From the NCBI GenBank assembly GCA_963920765.1, contig OY987247.1, positions 8,156,471 through 8,220,470 on the forward strand: a stretch of DNA of 64,000 nucleotides. Direction: 5' to 3'. Position numbers and translations under genes: made by a program. Source of the stretch: Ulota crispa (taxonomy: Eukaryota > Streptophyta > Bryopsida > Orthotrichales > Orthotrichaceae). Of this stretch, positions 49,501 through 59,832 are shown piece after piece. Position 1 is the first letter of the stretch, and the number at the start of each line of letters is the position of its first letter. A model generated the notes under the pieces. The model had not been told where the DNA came from. It did no database searches and worked only from the letters and a program-made list of their open reading frames with translations.

Positions 49501-50194
49501 TGCTCGTACACTTACAGCTATAGATTACATCGCGGCGAGACAAGGCAAAGCCTGGTACTCTACGAATGTGATCAAGGACAGAATCTGCTACAGCACCCAG
49601 CGTGCCATTCGAGTACCCCCCCCCCCCACGTACCTCCCGGATAAGAGACGCTCCCGCGTTCTCCATCGCGTTCGGCAAGTCGATCGCCCGCGCAATCGTT
49701 ACCCCGTCGTTGATCACCTTCGGCGCACCGAACTCGTCCAGCACCACATTCCGACCTGCCAACCCCCACCACCGTCCTCAGCCTCGTCTCGTCTTTGTCG
49801 CTCTCATCCGTCCCTCACAACGTCAACTGCCTTCTAAACAAACCCTAGTCACCGCGCACTCCAAAATGGCGCTACCACTGGCACCAGAGCAATCGACCAA
49901 CAAACAAACACCTGCAGGGACTGTAATAATGTCACTGAATTCCAGCACTCGCGTACCTCGGGGACCCAGAGTCACCCCCACGGAGTCCGCCAGCTTGTCA
50001 ATTCCCGCCTGCATCGCCGTGCGAGACTCCTGCCCGAACGAGATGTCCTTGGACGCCGCCCTCACCACCGCCAGCCTCGCCGCACCGCTCCTCCTGCCAC
50101 ACACTCGCCCCTTCGCCACCCCGGACAGCTGGTTGCGCCCTTGCAAGAATCCCACCACGCCAGGGCTCGCCAGCATCATCGCATTGGCAGCCAT
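43581..50194 (-). CDS. CPN60A: Plastid chaperonin 60 subunit alpha (RuBisCO-binding protein alpha), eight exons
   Basis: Exons in gene order: 49957-50194, 49634-49755, 47927-48134, 46559-46704, 45860-46166, 44827-45077, 44403-44603, 43581-43868; all GT..AG, phases consistent, 586 codons, the usual length. The ATG at 50194 ([12 protein letters not shown]) begins a transit peptide to about residue 48; mature protein starts near [16 protein letters not shown]. Group I chaperonin marks: [40 protein letters not shown] (nucleotide loop), [93 protein letters not shown] and the C-terminus [10 protein letters not shown] mark alpha rather than beta. It folds RuBisCO large subunit and other stromal proteins. 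Coding exons are strikingly G/C-rich at third positions; introns hold five or more transposon-derived repeats. Confidence 0.97.
43983..44384. mobile_element. hAT-like MITE in CPN60A intron 7, perfect 8-bp TSD
   Basis: Starts GGGAATGACTAGGGGGACAC and ends GTCTCCCTAGTCTGTCCC; TTAATATA is repeated at 43975-43982 and 44385-44392. Arms pair over most of 402 bp (TATTAAATTTGAGATTAT, ACATATGCAA/TTGCAGATG words). Eight-base duplications are typical of hAT. The TSD ends 10 bp from the 5' splice site at 44402. Confidence 0.88.
45164..45479. mobile_element. Mutator-like MITE, copy 5, in CPN60A intron 5, perfect 9-bp TSD
   Basis: Starts AGAAGAATTTCATGGATACC and ends CTACATGAAATTTTCCG. TAAAATCAA is repeated at 45155-45163 and 45480-45488. 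Same internal core as copy 3. Confidence 0.92.
45546..45791. mobile_element. TTAA-bounded MITE in CPN60A intron 5
   Basis: Starts TTAACCCCTAAAGGATGTTG and ends CAACATCTTTTAGGACTTAA; 246 bp. The interior is unlike family D. Confidence 0.65.
45811..45833. repeat. Homopolymer C23 in CPN60A intron 5
   Basis: An unbroken run of 23 C on the plus strand, thus G23 in the pre-mRNA, starting about 27 bp downstream of the donor at 45859. Confidence 0.9.
46193..46540. repeat. Minisatellite filling CPN60A intron 4, about 55-62-bp unit, about six copies
   Basis: Units carry ACCATTCTTTCAAGYACAAA, CACATGCACCACACT and AAAGCCCACACAAACCG, with some units lacking AGTACAA. It occupies nearly all of the 392-bp intron 46167-46558. 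Confidence 0.9.
47413..47866. mobile_element. TTAA-group MITE (D), copy 3, interrupted, in CPN60A intron 3
   Basis: Starts TTAACCCCTACAAGACCGAG and ends TTGGTCCTTTAGGGGATAA. Left part (TTTGGGATCTTGACTAGCTC, GTAGTAGAGGTGTGGATGC) matches copies 1 and 2. A second inverted-repeat element at about 47606-47833 interrupts it. Confidence 0.75.
47606..47833. mobile_element. Small MITE nested in the TTAA element, AGAACTC ends
   Basis: TACAATAGAACTCCTCTAAA at the left and AAGAGTTCTACTGTA at the right are inverted; ATGTACAAT occurs on both sides. Similar AGAACTCCTC...AATTRATA sequences are a common plant MITE type, but I cannot name it. Confidence 0.55.
49205..49556. repeat. Repeat family G, copy 2, flanked by about 48-bp direct repeats, in CPN60A intron 2
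   Basis: The core 49280-49495 matches the TXNDC9-intron copy (GATGTACAACATGTGAACAT, CCAAATAATACATTCAAAAG). On each side lies ATAGATTTACATCGCGGCGA / ATAGATTACATCGCGGCGA followed by GACAAAG..AAAGCCTGGTA (49205-49252 and 49508-49556). The flanking repeats are far longer than a normal TSD. Confidence 0.75.
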
Positions 50195-50241
50195 GGCTCC
50201 TCCTAAACCCCGCCCACCACATAACAACGTCAGCCTTCCTT

Positions 50242-50451
50242 CGACCTCCTCGCAACTCTAAACCCTAAGTAAAAACCTGCTTCACCGCAACACAATCAAG
50301 ACCACATCCACCCACAACCCACGACCCAGAAACCCTAAACCAGCTCCACCTTGGCCCCCTCGCAACCCTAAACCCTAAGTGGAAACCAGCTTCACTTCAA
50401 CACAATCAAGACCCGCATCCACCCACAACCCAAAACCCAGAAACCTAAAGA
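50242..50451. repeat. Tandem duplication of a telobox-bearing unit upstream of CPN60A, period 110 bp
   Basis: Units share CTCGCAACYCTAAACCCTAA, GCTTCAC, CAACACAATCAAGACC and ATCCACCCACAACCCA. Each holds AAACCCTAA (telobox). It begins about 50 bp upstream of the CPN60A ATG, so it lies in the 5' UTR or proximal promoter. Confidence 0.85.
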
Positions 50452-50740
50452 GAAAATCCTCTCGCGCTGCAATGCAATCCTGAGCACCGAGGTAAACCTC
50501 ACCACTACTGTGTCGGAGAATTCAGCGGACTTTGGACTCCTCTTGGTGATTCCAGCAGCCCTTGCCCGGCGCACTTGTGAGAATGCTGCAACAACAAGAG
50601 ATGGCAGGCGCGGAATGGGGACCAATTTGAGGAGCGGGGTGGTTGCGAGGAGAAGCGTCGAGAAACCTTGAGAGCGTCTCCACCACGGGGGCTCTTCCCT
50701 ATCTCTATCCGGATGGATTTCATCCGGATAGGGAAGAAAG

Positions 50741-50958
50741 TTAACCCCTGAAGGGCCCTTGGGCTCTGGAGCTACTGTGCCAAATATGGTCCAGCTAATA
50801 TTCAGAAGTTTGAATCAGCTGAAAATTAAGTGTTACAATCATACATATTGAAAGGTTGTATGATGGTGGACACATAAAAAAAATTGGAAAGCCCTCAAAG
50901 GAGCTCAAATATATTTGTACATATGGCCGCAAAGGGCTTTTGGGTCGTTCAGGAGTTA
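50741..50958. mobile_element. TTAA-bounded MITE upstream of CPN60A
   Basis: Starts TTAACCCCTGAAGGGCCC and ends GGGTCGTTCAGGAGTTAA; 218 bp. Inner pair GGCCATATGTAC / AAATATGGTCC. Non-coding. Confidence 0.7.
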
Positions 50959-50992
50959 AGAACCTCCCCTCCCACCAACTGCGTATATATTA

Positions 50993-51554
50993 GGGTAAGA
51001 GGCTCATAAACCGACCATCTAAGGCTGAAATTGAATTTTAGGGAGGTGAAATTTCTTGAAATATTTTTCAGTAAATATTTTTTTGAAAGACAAGAGGAAT
51101 TGGCATTTAACTCAAGTTATTTTGTAATTTTTAGAGCAATGTGGAATTGGTTATGAAATTTTGAAGTGGAAAGGTCATAGGGCTCTAAAATCGCCCACCT
51201 CCTCAAATGCACATCCGCTGTACATTTTTGAAAGGCTATGAATAAGGACATGTACGGGCGGAGTTCATTTGGGGAGGTGAGCGGTTTTAGTGTCCTAACA
51301 GAGATGAAACTTCTTGAAATATTTTCAATAAATTTTTTTTGAAAGACAAGAGGAACTAGCATCTAACTCAAGTTATTTTGTAATTTTTAGAGCAATGTGA
51401 AGTGCAAAGGTCATAGGGCTCTAAAACCGCCCACCTCCTCAAATGTACGTCTGTTGTACATGTTTGAAAGGCTATGAATAAGGACATGTACCGGCGGAGT
51501 TCATTTGGGGAGGTGAGCGGTTTTAGTGCCCTAACAGAGTTTGAGCCTTCTATC
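50993..51554. mobile_element. Family C relative with an internal tandem duplication
   Basis: Starts near GGGTAAGAGGCTCATAAACC and ends GTTTGAGCCTTCTATC. The segment from GATGAAACTTCTTGAAAT (51303) to GTTTTAGTGCCCTAACAGAG (51538) repeats the preceding 51053-51300 segment with small deletions, so the element is longer than the 322-324-bp copies. Confidence 0.7.
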
Positions 51555-52330
51555 TTATTGTTTTAGAGAATCTGGATGATCGGGGACTCCCATTTCTGTG
51601 TCCGAGAGCACATAAGGTAGGCGCACCCATACCCGACAATTTAAGGGTTTGGGGCACCTCAAGATCTCAGGAAATTTTGGATTTTTTTTTTTTGTAGAGT
51701 TAGCCTTTCAACAAGGTATCATGGAACGTAATTTTTGTGGAAAAACATATTGTAGATTATTTTATATTAAAGGGCAAAGTTGCAGCTCATAAGGTGCATA
51801 TTAGCAACTCTAAACTAACCTTGAAACTACTTGGATGTGTTTCTATAATGTCACTTGATGGTCCTAATCCCAACCATCTCAAAGCACCCCAGCAACTGAC
51901 ATGTGGCAAGATTTGCTTGTGCAAGGAGTATTCATTACTCCAATATGGGTTCAAAAGTGTGTGATAAAAACATAAAACATAGGGTGTGAAATTGGAGACC
52001 AAGCGGAAATAGGTGCGTCTACCTTATAGTGAAGTGGAGTTTGGTAACCATATCTTGAAATTTCCAAAAAAGTGCTCCTTTATGACCTTGTTTCACCCAT
52101 GGACCACCTGCTGTGTAGCAATCTCCCCATGCCCAAGCTAGGACAGGCACCCCTAGTCCAATACCTTAATTCATCATCGTAGCCAAATTTAATTCATCAT
52201 CACAATCAAACTTAATTCATGTGTATCCATATTGAAAATTAGCTAGAGATATGAATTCATGCCAGGTTCAAGCTAGTAATTAGTGAGCATAATTAATGAG
52301 CTTAATTAATGAAAAATGTTAAGAGCTTAA
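51555..52330. other. Intergenic DNA
   Basis: No gene recognised. AATTCATCATCRYARYCAAA occurs twice near 52170-52210. Confidence 0.5.
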
Positions 52331-53570
52331 GTTACAAAAATTCATGGATACCCCTAAAGTTTGTCATAATATCACAAATATTCCTGTTTTTTGAATAATA
52401 TCACAAATATCCTTTGACTTCTTGGTTTCTTTCCCTTTCCTTTTTCTTTCCTGTGAATCCGTCTTGTGGGTACCTTTTTGGCATCCCTTCGACCCCTCTT
52501 TACGGTTAGGAAGAAAACTTTGGGCATGACTGGTGATGGCTGTAAGTACAAGGAACAAATAATATTCAATTAAGGTTTTTTAAATATTATTCATTAGGGT
52601 AGCAAATGACAAAATGCATTGTGAAGTTGAAAATAAGCATGGATCTGGAAATTTAAAATAGAATAAACACATCTAGAGTAACTAAATAAAAGATGATGGA
52701 TAATTTTGAAATAAGTAAACAATAATAATAATGTCAAAAATAGTAAAAAAAATACTTTTTTTAGACTTCTTAAAATAATATGTTTTTATTTTAGGGTAAA
52801 TTTCATGGATACACCTAAAGTTTGCAATACTTTCATTGATACCCTTGCTTTTTCTGAAATTTCACAAATGCCCCTCAAATTAGAATTTTCAAGCATTTCT
52901 TTTGTTATGCATGCCATTTCCCTACTTCCATTGTGCGCATGCACAACAAGAAAGAAGTAGTGTGCACACAAAGGGAGAAGGTAGTGACATACACAACAAT
53001 AACAAATGCCTAATTTTTTTGTTCCAAGGGTATTTGTGAAATTTCAAAAAATGCAAGGGTATCAATGAAAGTATTGCAAACTTTAGGTGTATCCATGAAA
53101 TTTACCCTAAAATAAAAACATATTATTTTAAGAAGTCTAAAAAAAGTATTTTTTTTTTACTATTTTTGACATTATTATTATTGTTTGCTTATTTCAAAAT
53201 TATCCATCATCTTTTATTTAGTTACTCTAGATGTGTTTATTCTATTTTAAATTTCCAGATCCATGCTTATTTTCAACTTCACAATGCATTTTGTCATTTG
53301 CTACCCTAATGAATAATATTTAAAAAACCTTAATTGAATATTATTTGTTCCTTGTACTTACAGCCATCACCAGTCATGCCCAAAGTTTTCTTCCTAACCG
53401 TAAAGAGGGGTCAAAGGGATGCCAAAAAGGTACCCACAAGACAGATTCACAGGAAAGAAAAAGGAAAGGGAAAGAAACCAAGAAGTCAAAGGGTATTTGT
53501 GATATTATTCAAAAAGCAGGGGTATCTGTGATATTATGGCAAACTTTAGGGGTATCCACAAAATTTTCCC
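52331..53570. mobile_element. 1.24-kb near-perfect palindrome, Mutator-like MITE relative
   Basis: Left arm 52331-52793 and right arm 53108-53570 are inverted copies of 463 bp with few differences (for example AACCGTAAAGAGGGGTC with GACCCCTCTTTACGGTT). Outer ends resemble the Mutator-like MITE terminus (CATGGATACCCCTAAAG; GGTATCCACAAAATTTTCCC). Between the arms lies a complete 314-bp member (52794-53107) starting GGGTAAATTTCATGG and ending CCATGAAATTTACCC. Flanking nine-mers outside agree poorly (5 of 9). Short mirrored frames on both strands have no recognised domain. Confidence 0.88.
52794..53107. mobile_element. Mutator-like MITE at the centre of the palindrome
   Basis: Complete family ends and core (CATGCCATTTCCCTACTTCC). 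Its flanks are inverted (TTTATTTTA left, TAAAATAAA right) rather than directly repeated, so it has no ordinary TSD. Confidence 0.82.
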
Positions 53571-53730
53571 TTAATTTAAATAATAAAATGAAGTTATTTC
53601 ACACTGACTTCTTGACATTTGACACTTTATAAATATCTCATGTTGTTATACAAGTATGAATTCCTTTCAAGTTTGGTGTTGTTGTAATTAGGAGTCATTA
53701 CTCTCTATTTCTAAAAATGGAAATATCTAA

Positions 53731-54208
53731 ATAACCCCTAAAGGACCATTGTCCCTTTGGCGGACAATTGGGATTTTGGGCATGTACCTATGGCTAAACT
53801 ACTTTCCGTGATTTTCTAAAACTTTTAATGAAGGTGAGGAATTCAAAGATCTACATGGGAATGTAAGTTTTTCTTCATTCCGACATTTATTGAAGAAGTT
53901 ATGCGTGTTGTATTGAAAAAAGTTGTGTAAGGGGCAGCCAAAAACTTCTTTAAAATTTATTTTTTTTCAAATAAAAATCTGAAATAAGTTCTTTAGACTT
54001 ATATAGACGTGGGGAGTTTTGAATCATTCAATTTTGATAGATGAAATGAAAGTTATGAGGAGTTTTTGTTTGCAAGCAGTTTTAGATTCTCTACTCTAAA
54101 ATAAACTTTGAAGTTCTTTATTTTACTCAATTTTCAATATTTTGAAAAATAAACAAAATTGAAGAATGTAGATTGTTTATCACAACATTATAACCGTTGG
54201 GATTTGCA

Positions 54209-54255
<47 letters not shown>

Positions 54256-54348
54256 ATTTATTTATTTATATATATACCATTCCTTTCATCCCCGTGGCAG
54301 TTTTTAGTGTTTTTCACAAAGAAAAGGGCCTAGTTCTTTACGGGATAA
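53731..54348. mobile_element. TTAA-group element (E), copy 3, decayed
   Basis: Starts ATAACCCCTAAAGGACCATT and ends CCTAGTTCTTTACGGGATAA. GGACAATTGGGATTTTGGGC, TGTACCTATGGCTAAACTAC and GAGGAATTCAAAGATCTACA match copies 1 and 2. Both TTAA borders carry one change. A (TA)n run interrupts its right part. Confidence 0.75.
54211..54252. repeat. (TA)n microsatellite, about 20 units
   Basis: Uninterrupted AT dinucleotides within the decayed TTAA element. Confidence 0.95.
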
Positions 54349-57300
54349 AATACTTGACAACCTTTGTGCCTTGTCAAGTGATTTTTTTGGAATCAAACAC
54401 TCTAATTGTTAGCAAATTCATTTCAGTACATAGCATAGGTTACATGCTTTGTATGCCTCAATTACTAAGAAAATGGAACTACAATAATTATATTCATTTG
54501 AAAATAAATCTCTCCCGTAATAATTTTATAAATGTTTCCTTATGTAAAAAAAATATGGAGAACTATCTAGGGGATAAACAAGAACGTATTTGTTTTACTA
54601 CAAGAAAAAGAACTCTATACTACTTGTTTACATGAATGTGATTTGCCAACAAAATTGCCTATGAAATTTGGGGCCATAATAAAGTTAATTAGTGCTCTTC
54701 AGTTTTAATTTTCTTTTCTTTTCAAGACAAAACTATTCTCCTTTATCTCCATATTCATCTTCAAAACCCTTTTATAGAATTGTCACACTTATTAAACTAT
54801 TCCATTGTCAATTCATATCCATATTTTCCTAACAAGACATATTCTATTTTGTTAGTTAGCAATGACACATTAAATGGTAACCTAATAAATAATCCAATTT
54901 CATTTAATATCAAATTTATTTGTGACTAAGGACATGAGAAAAGATGAATTAAGTAGGCATATGAATTATAACTCATCGGACTCATCAATCCCAAGCCTAA
55001 ACAATATATAATACAGCAAAAATACAACAACCAGATCAGAGTTACACTTTGTATCTTGGTAACAATAGCGGTAGTCACGGTTGGTCCAAGATTCAGATTT
55101 CCGTGAAGGTTGAGAAAACGCAAAGTGAAATTGTGAGTCAATACAATGGGAGCAGCGCCGTGAGATGAAACCAGAATTACAGTTCTCTCGCGAAAATCTA
55201 AAAGAAGTCATTTCTCCACGCCTGGGTAAGTATAAAAAAATTCTCAATCTTCACGGAAAATGTCTTGCACCAGTCGCGGACTGAAGGCCACGTCGATTTC
55301 CGTGAAGATTGCAAATGAGAAAATTTGAACTGTGACTACCACTAATGACAAGGATGAAGGAGCATGCAAAAGAATTGGTGGGGCTTCCCCATCCCCATCT
55401 TTCCCCTACCTTCATCCATTTGGGGATGGGGATAGGGAAGCCCTGGTGAAGATGCTCTTTGCACCTGCGGATTGAGCCTTGCTACATTGGGCTTGGTGTG
55501 TATGCTTGCCTTGTCGCTAGGGTTTAAATTTCTAGCAAAAGAGTGCTTCGTTGTCCCATGGACATTGGAGAAAATCCGGAGGGAATGAAAAGCAGTGGGC
55601 AAATCTTGTCAAATTTCGCTAGAAATTTAAACCCTACTTGTTGCCCCTGTGACCGTTTCGTTTCAAACGCAATGGAACTTGATTTTGGTTGTGGGACCTA
55701 TCACCAGTGGGTGGCTTATCTACTTTTTCATGGAATGAGGGCTTGTGATAAGTTTGAAAAAGTCCCATTTGGTTGTGAAGGGGATGGGGTCTTAACCTAA
55801 TAATCGATGACTTTTCTGTGTACTGAAATGAAAAAAGTACAAGGACATTGTAGATTTGCATAGCATGTTGCTTATCTTGTTTAGGTTACCAAAGCAAGGA
55901 ACTCATTTTGTATGAAACTCGTTTTCTAATTAACATATACCTAGTTTCATCAGAATGTGGATGCGGACAAATGGCTTATGGGATTGGGAAGCTCATACGG
56001 TGGGTAGGCTCTATTGAGTTCTTTGAAGACTTTGATTGTAACTTGTCCGTGTTACATTATTTTGTGTGACATTTATTCCTTCAAAATTACTAATTGATGT
56101 AGCATTTAAGCAAATCATTATATGTTGGTACTTGTATGAACATTCAATAGTGGGACAATCTTTTTTTTGCCTAAAATGTCCTTGGCATACATCATCAAAC
56201 TTAATATGAAGTTTCTTGTTGTGAGTCAAAGTCATTTGACTAGCCTCAAATTTTCCTAGCAAAAGGACTATGCCCAAAATAAAATAAGTGTCCATAGGAC
56301 TCTTCTTGTGCTAATCACACATTATACATTTGGAGAGGTTGTTGAATATGATATATTCCAACTATATACAAATGGTAATATCTTGATTTTATAGAAAATA
56401 GTTATAAAAATATTAATAGCTCCCTTGATCTTAAATTGAGTTGTTAGAAAGATGCTACCTTTTTTTAGGCTTCAAATCCTTGTGAAGCTAAGATCAAGTT
56501 TGCTTTGAGTTGATGTCTTGCTTTGTTGAAAGCAATATTGTTATTGAGTGTTGGGCTAAAAAGCCCAAGCACAAGACAAACATGTTTTTCCCTATGCAAC
56601 TCCATAAAAACACATTTTTAACGTGGTTGTAAAACTGATGTAAAAGAACATACTATGTAATAGTGCTTTTTCACATGGCACACTCTCCTATTCCAAATAA
56701 TTTGTGACATGGTTTTGATAGAATTCAAAAAACTAAGATAATAATATGAATATGTTTAAGTGATGAGGTTCTTAAAAAGATCATGGATTGCACTTTTAAC
56801 TTGATTTCATGCCCCTTTGCACTTTCATATTTACTTGTCACATTCATTCCTTTCATTCCTTGTACAATTCTTTTCAATGAGATAGAAAGCATGTCAACTT
56901 CAATGTTCAACTTGAAGATATTGATCTAATGGTATAAAGTACTAAAATCTACCACCCAACTCTAATGCATTCTACATGAATTATTAAAGTGTCCATCTTG
57001 AACCTTGAATTTTTTTAAGGGAATTGTTACACTTATTTTTAGTTTTCTCACTCATTTGAAATAATTACAATGAGTGTAACACTCATTGTATTATGCTTTA
57101 TCCACTAATGAGTCCTATTTTAAGGGCAAAACTAGTTTGGATTATTTAAGCCTTCTATCTTTGAGCTTGACTAGGTGTCATCTAGGGTAATGGCACAATC
57201 AAGGTATCCAAAAAGGAGTACTTAACTCTGATTTGGCCATACCCATGATACTTCTTCTATTTATTACATCTTGCTAGATAGTGCTATGCTTTTAATTTTT

Positions 57301-58506
57301 TGACAAGAAGTTACTTATACTTGTAGGTTAGTAGAAAAAAAATACACTTTTTCAAATGATGAATGTTATCATGTCCAAATGAGCAATTTTGTGAGAAGTT
57401 CCGGAATTGATGATTTCATAAAAATGAAGTAAAGGACTCATCTAGACTACAAATTTGGTTAGTAGGAATAAGGTTAATGCATTTATAGTTGTGCAAGCTT
57501 TTGTGGTCCATGAATTTAAAGTGTATTAGTGCATACATTATTAAAATTAGTTGTTATGAATTCTTTTAGGGATAGTTTCATGAAAGTTTTTCCACGTCCA
57601 ATAAAGAACATTAAAAATTTGTAAATTTTCTTTTTAAGTGGCAAATGCATGCACATGTACTTGTTTCTAGGTGCACATATGGTCAAAATTATTAAAATGT
57701 TCATAATTCCTTTTAGGGAGCCATTACAAATTACAAGTCAGAAAAAGTCTGGATCAGGACATTTGGGTTCTAATCACTTTTATGGTGTGAAAAAAATATT
57801 CAAGAAAGTCCTTTTGATGGAAGGAACACTTTCCAAATTAATGTCTTAATGTAAGGAAAGCTTAAGAAAAATGTCTCATCACTTGCAAGTTCAATTTTTT
57901 TGCTAAACAAAAATAATCAGGATTCACTAGTGCAAGTGAAATAATAGTCATGTCTCGAGGTCCAACAGGCCCTTTTAGAAGAACCTTGATCATGCCATCA
58001 CCCTCTAGTTGTTGTGTGATTCTGTAGCCTTTGTTTCTTGCTTTTTCTTCTTTTAGCATTTAATCAACTTTGAAACTTTGAGTCACCCTCTATTTTAGGT
58101 CAAAGTGTTAAGGCTCAATTTAGACTAGCAACCAAACTAAGAAGCAAAATTGGCACCCCTACCGGTGGTTTGTCCGTTGGAAACTTTCCATGTCATTGTG
58201 TGTTATCCAAGAGTGTGCTTCTACCGGACAAGTTTGGCGCCACCCTTGGAGCAAGCTCCAAAACTTCACTATCTTGACAACTAACATGGCAATATTGGTT
58301 GGTGTATATGGATGTTAAAGTACCAAACAAACCCTCAGTTTGAACCCTGCAATGAACAAAAGCCATATTTCAACCAATCATGTTTATGAAATTTTTGGCC
58401 GGTCCCTAGTTTAAACCGGGCCAGTAGGGGGTTGGAGTTTCACCATTGAGCTTGTCAGTTCGACCTAAGGAGGTTGCTTAGATTATTTGTCCATTTGCGA
58501 TCATTA
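54349..58506. other. Intergenic DNA, two small hairpins, no supportable genes
   Basis: A hairpin at 55380-55445 pairs GGGGCTTCCCCATCCCCAT with ATGGGGATAGGGAAGCCC and ends in GGTGAAGATGCTCTT, close to the terminal motif of the foldback at 5196. A second at 55517-55635 has ends TAGGGTTTAAATTTCTAGC / GCTAGAAATTTAAACCCTA. Elsewhere only short random frames; no domain recognised. Confidence 0.55.
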
Positions 58507-58831
58507 GGGGGCTTCAAACGTCAATTTTTTTAAGTGACTCACGTTACAATTCACCTATGTGAATTCACTCATGAACTACAAGGTGACTCACCTCTGGACT
58601 TCACTCCTAACGTGATTCAAGTGAGGAGTGAACTTCACAAACTCACCTTTGTGGCTTCTCGCGGATCATTCACCTGCATCCTCAAACTCCGAAACTTCTC
58701 TCGCAGAAATTTCCACAAATTCACAAGTGTCCTAGACTTTGCGCGTGCGAGGGAACAAAAAAAATTCACTAGTGAGCCGTGATCCTATGAGGTGAGAAGA
58801 TCAAAGACCCAATTTTATGCTTGAAGCCCCC
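58507..58831. mobile_element. TA-flanked MITE family (H), copy 2
   Basis: Starts GGGGGCTTCAAACGTCAA and ends ATGCTTGAAGCCCCC with TA at 58505-58506 and 58832-58833. Colinear with 22088-22411. Confidence 0.8.
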
Positions 58832-58989
58832 TATTCTTGAGTTGAGATGTTTTTGTTCCTGAAACTTTTGCTCAGGAAGACTAGAATGTTCAAAATGCAT
58901 CTAGTGACGCATGTCATATTGTTTCTGTCTCTGATTTTGGCAAGTTGTTTTGTTTGCTGGTTTGGTTTGGCTTCTTAGTGATGTTGTAT

Positions 58990-59311
58990 GGTAGTGTGCT
59001 CATAAACCGTCCATCTAAGGGCTGAAACTGAATTTTGGGGAGATGAAACTTCTTGAACTATTTTTCAGTAAATTTTTTTTTGAAAGACAAGAAAAATTGA
59101 CATCTCATCCAAATTATTTCATATTTTTTGAAACTTTGTGAAATCAGTTATGAAATTTTGAAGTGGAAAAACCATAGGTCTCTAAATCCACCCACCTCCT
59201 CAAATGTACACTACTTTATATTTTGAAAACCTATGAAAAAAAACATATACAACAAGGATACGTTTGAAGTGATGGGGTTTTAATGCCTGGACTGTTTATG
59301 AGCAGACTACC
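58990..59311. mobile_element. Inverted-repeat element family C relative, copy 4
   Basis: Starts GGTAGTGTGCTCATAAACCG and ends TTTATGAGCAGACTACC. Same interior order as the 50993 copy (TTTTGAAAGACAAGA, CCACCTCCTCAAATGTAC), without the internal duplication. Confidence 0.72.
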
Positions 59312-59532
59312 TTAAGCAGGATTTGTGACTTCCTGTGATGAAGTATGAACTCAGCTTTTTTGACGAAAGTTGTGTCGTTTTGACGGTTAGTTTGTGTCTT
59401 TCGAATCGGCCATCGGGAGTTTGTTTGTACCGGCTGAGGAGGTATTCCCAGCGCTGTTGCTTGTTGTATTTGGAAACCTTTCTGTTTCTTAATTGTATTA
59501 ATTTTCTCCAAAGTGCTGGTTCATCATGCTCT

Positions 59533-59832
59533 AAAACGTCATATTCATTAAAATGGGACAACTCTTACAAATTGGGACTTTTGGCTTTTTTTTTTTTTCC
59601 AAGAACATCATATTCATTGAATTGGGAATTCTTTGACTGTTTTCAAATGATATGAGATACATATCATTCAAAAATATGCTCTTTTTGGACAAAAAATTTG
59701 GAATTTTGGATAGAAGTTCATTAAGCAGGTTTTAGGTGATCTCCTTAATTGAATTAAAGGGGACTTTTTGGATGCAGGTGAAATACAAATGGGACCCTTG
59801 TTTTTCCCATTTTAATGAATATGATGTTCTAA
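59533..59832. mobile_element. Foldback with TCATATTCATTAAAATGGG ends
   Basis: CATATTCATTAAAATGGGA near the left pairs with CCCATTTTAATGAATATG near the right; a third related motif (CATATTCATTGAATTGGGA) lies inside at about 59606. Probably a composite of two related hairpins; compare 15972-16128. Confidence 0.5.

Noticed and set aside
52364-53632. Mirror-image 64-95-codon basic peptides as a captured gene in a Pack-MULE
   Set aside because: They are the same sequence read on both arms of a palindrome, and I recognise no host-gene domain.
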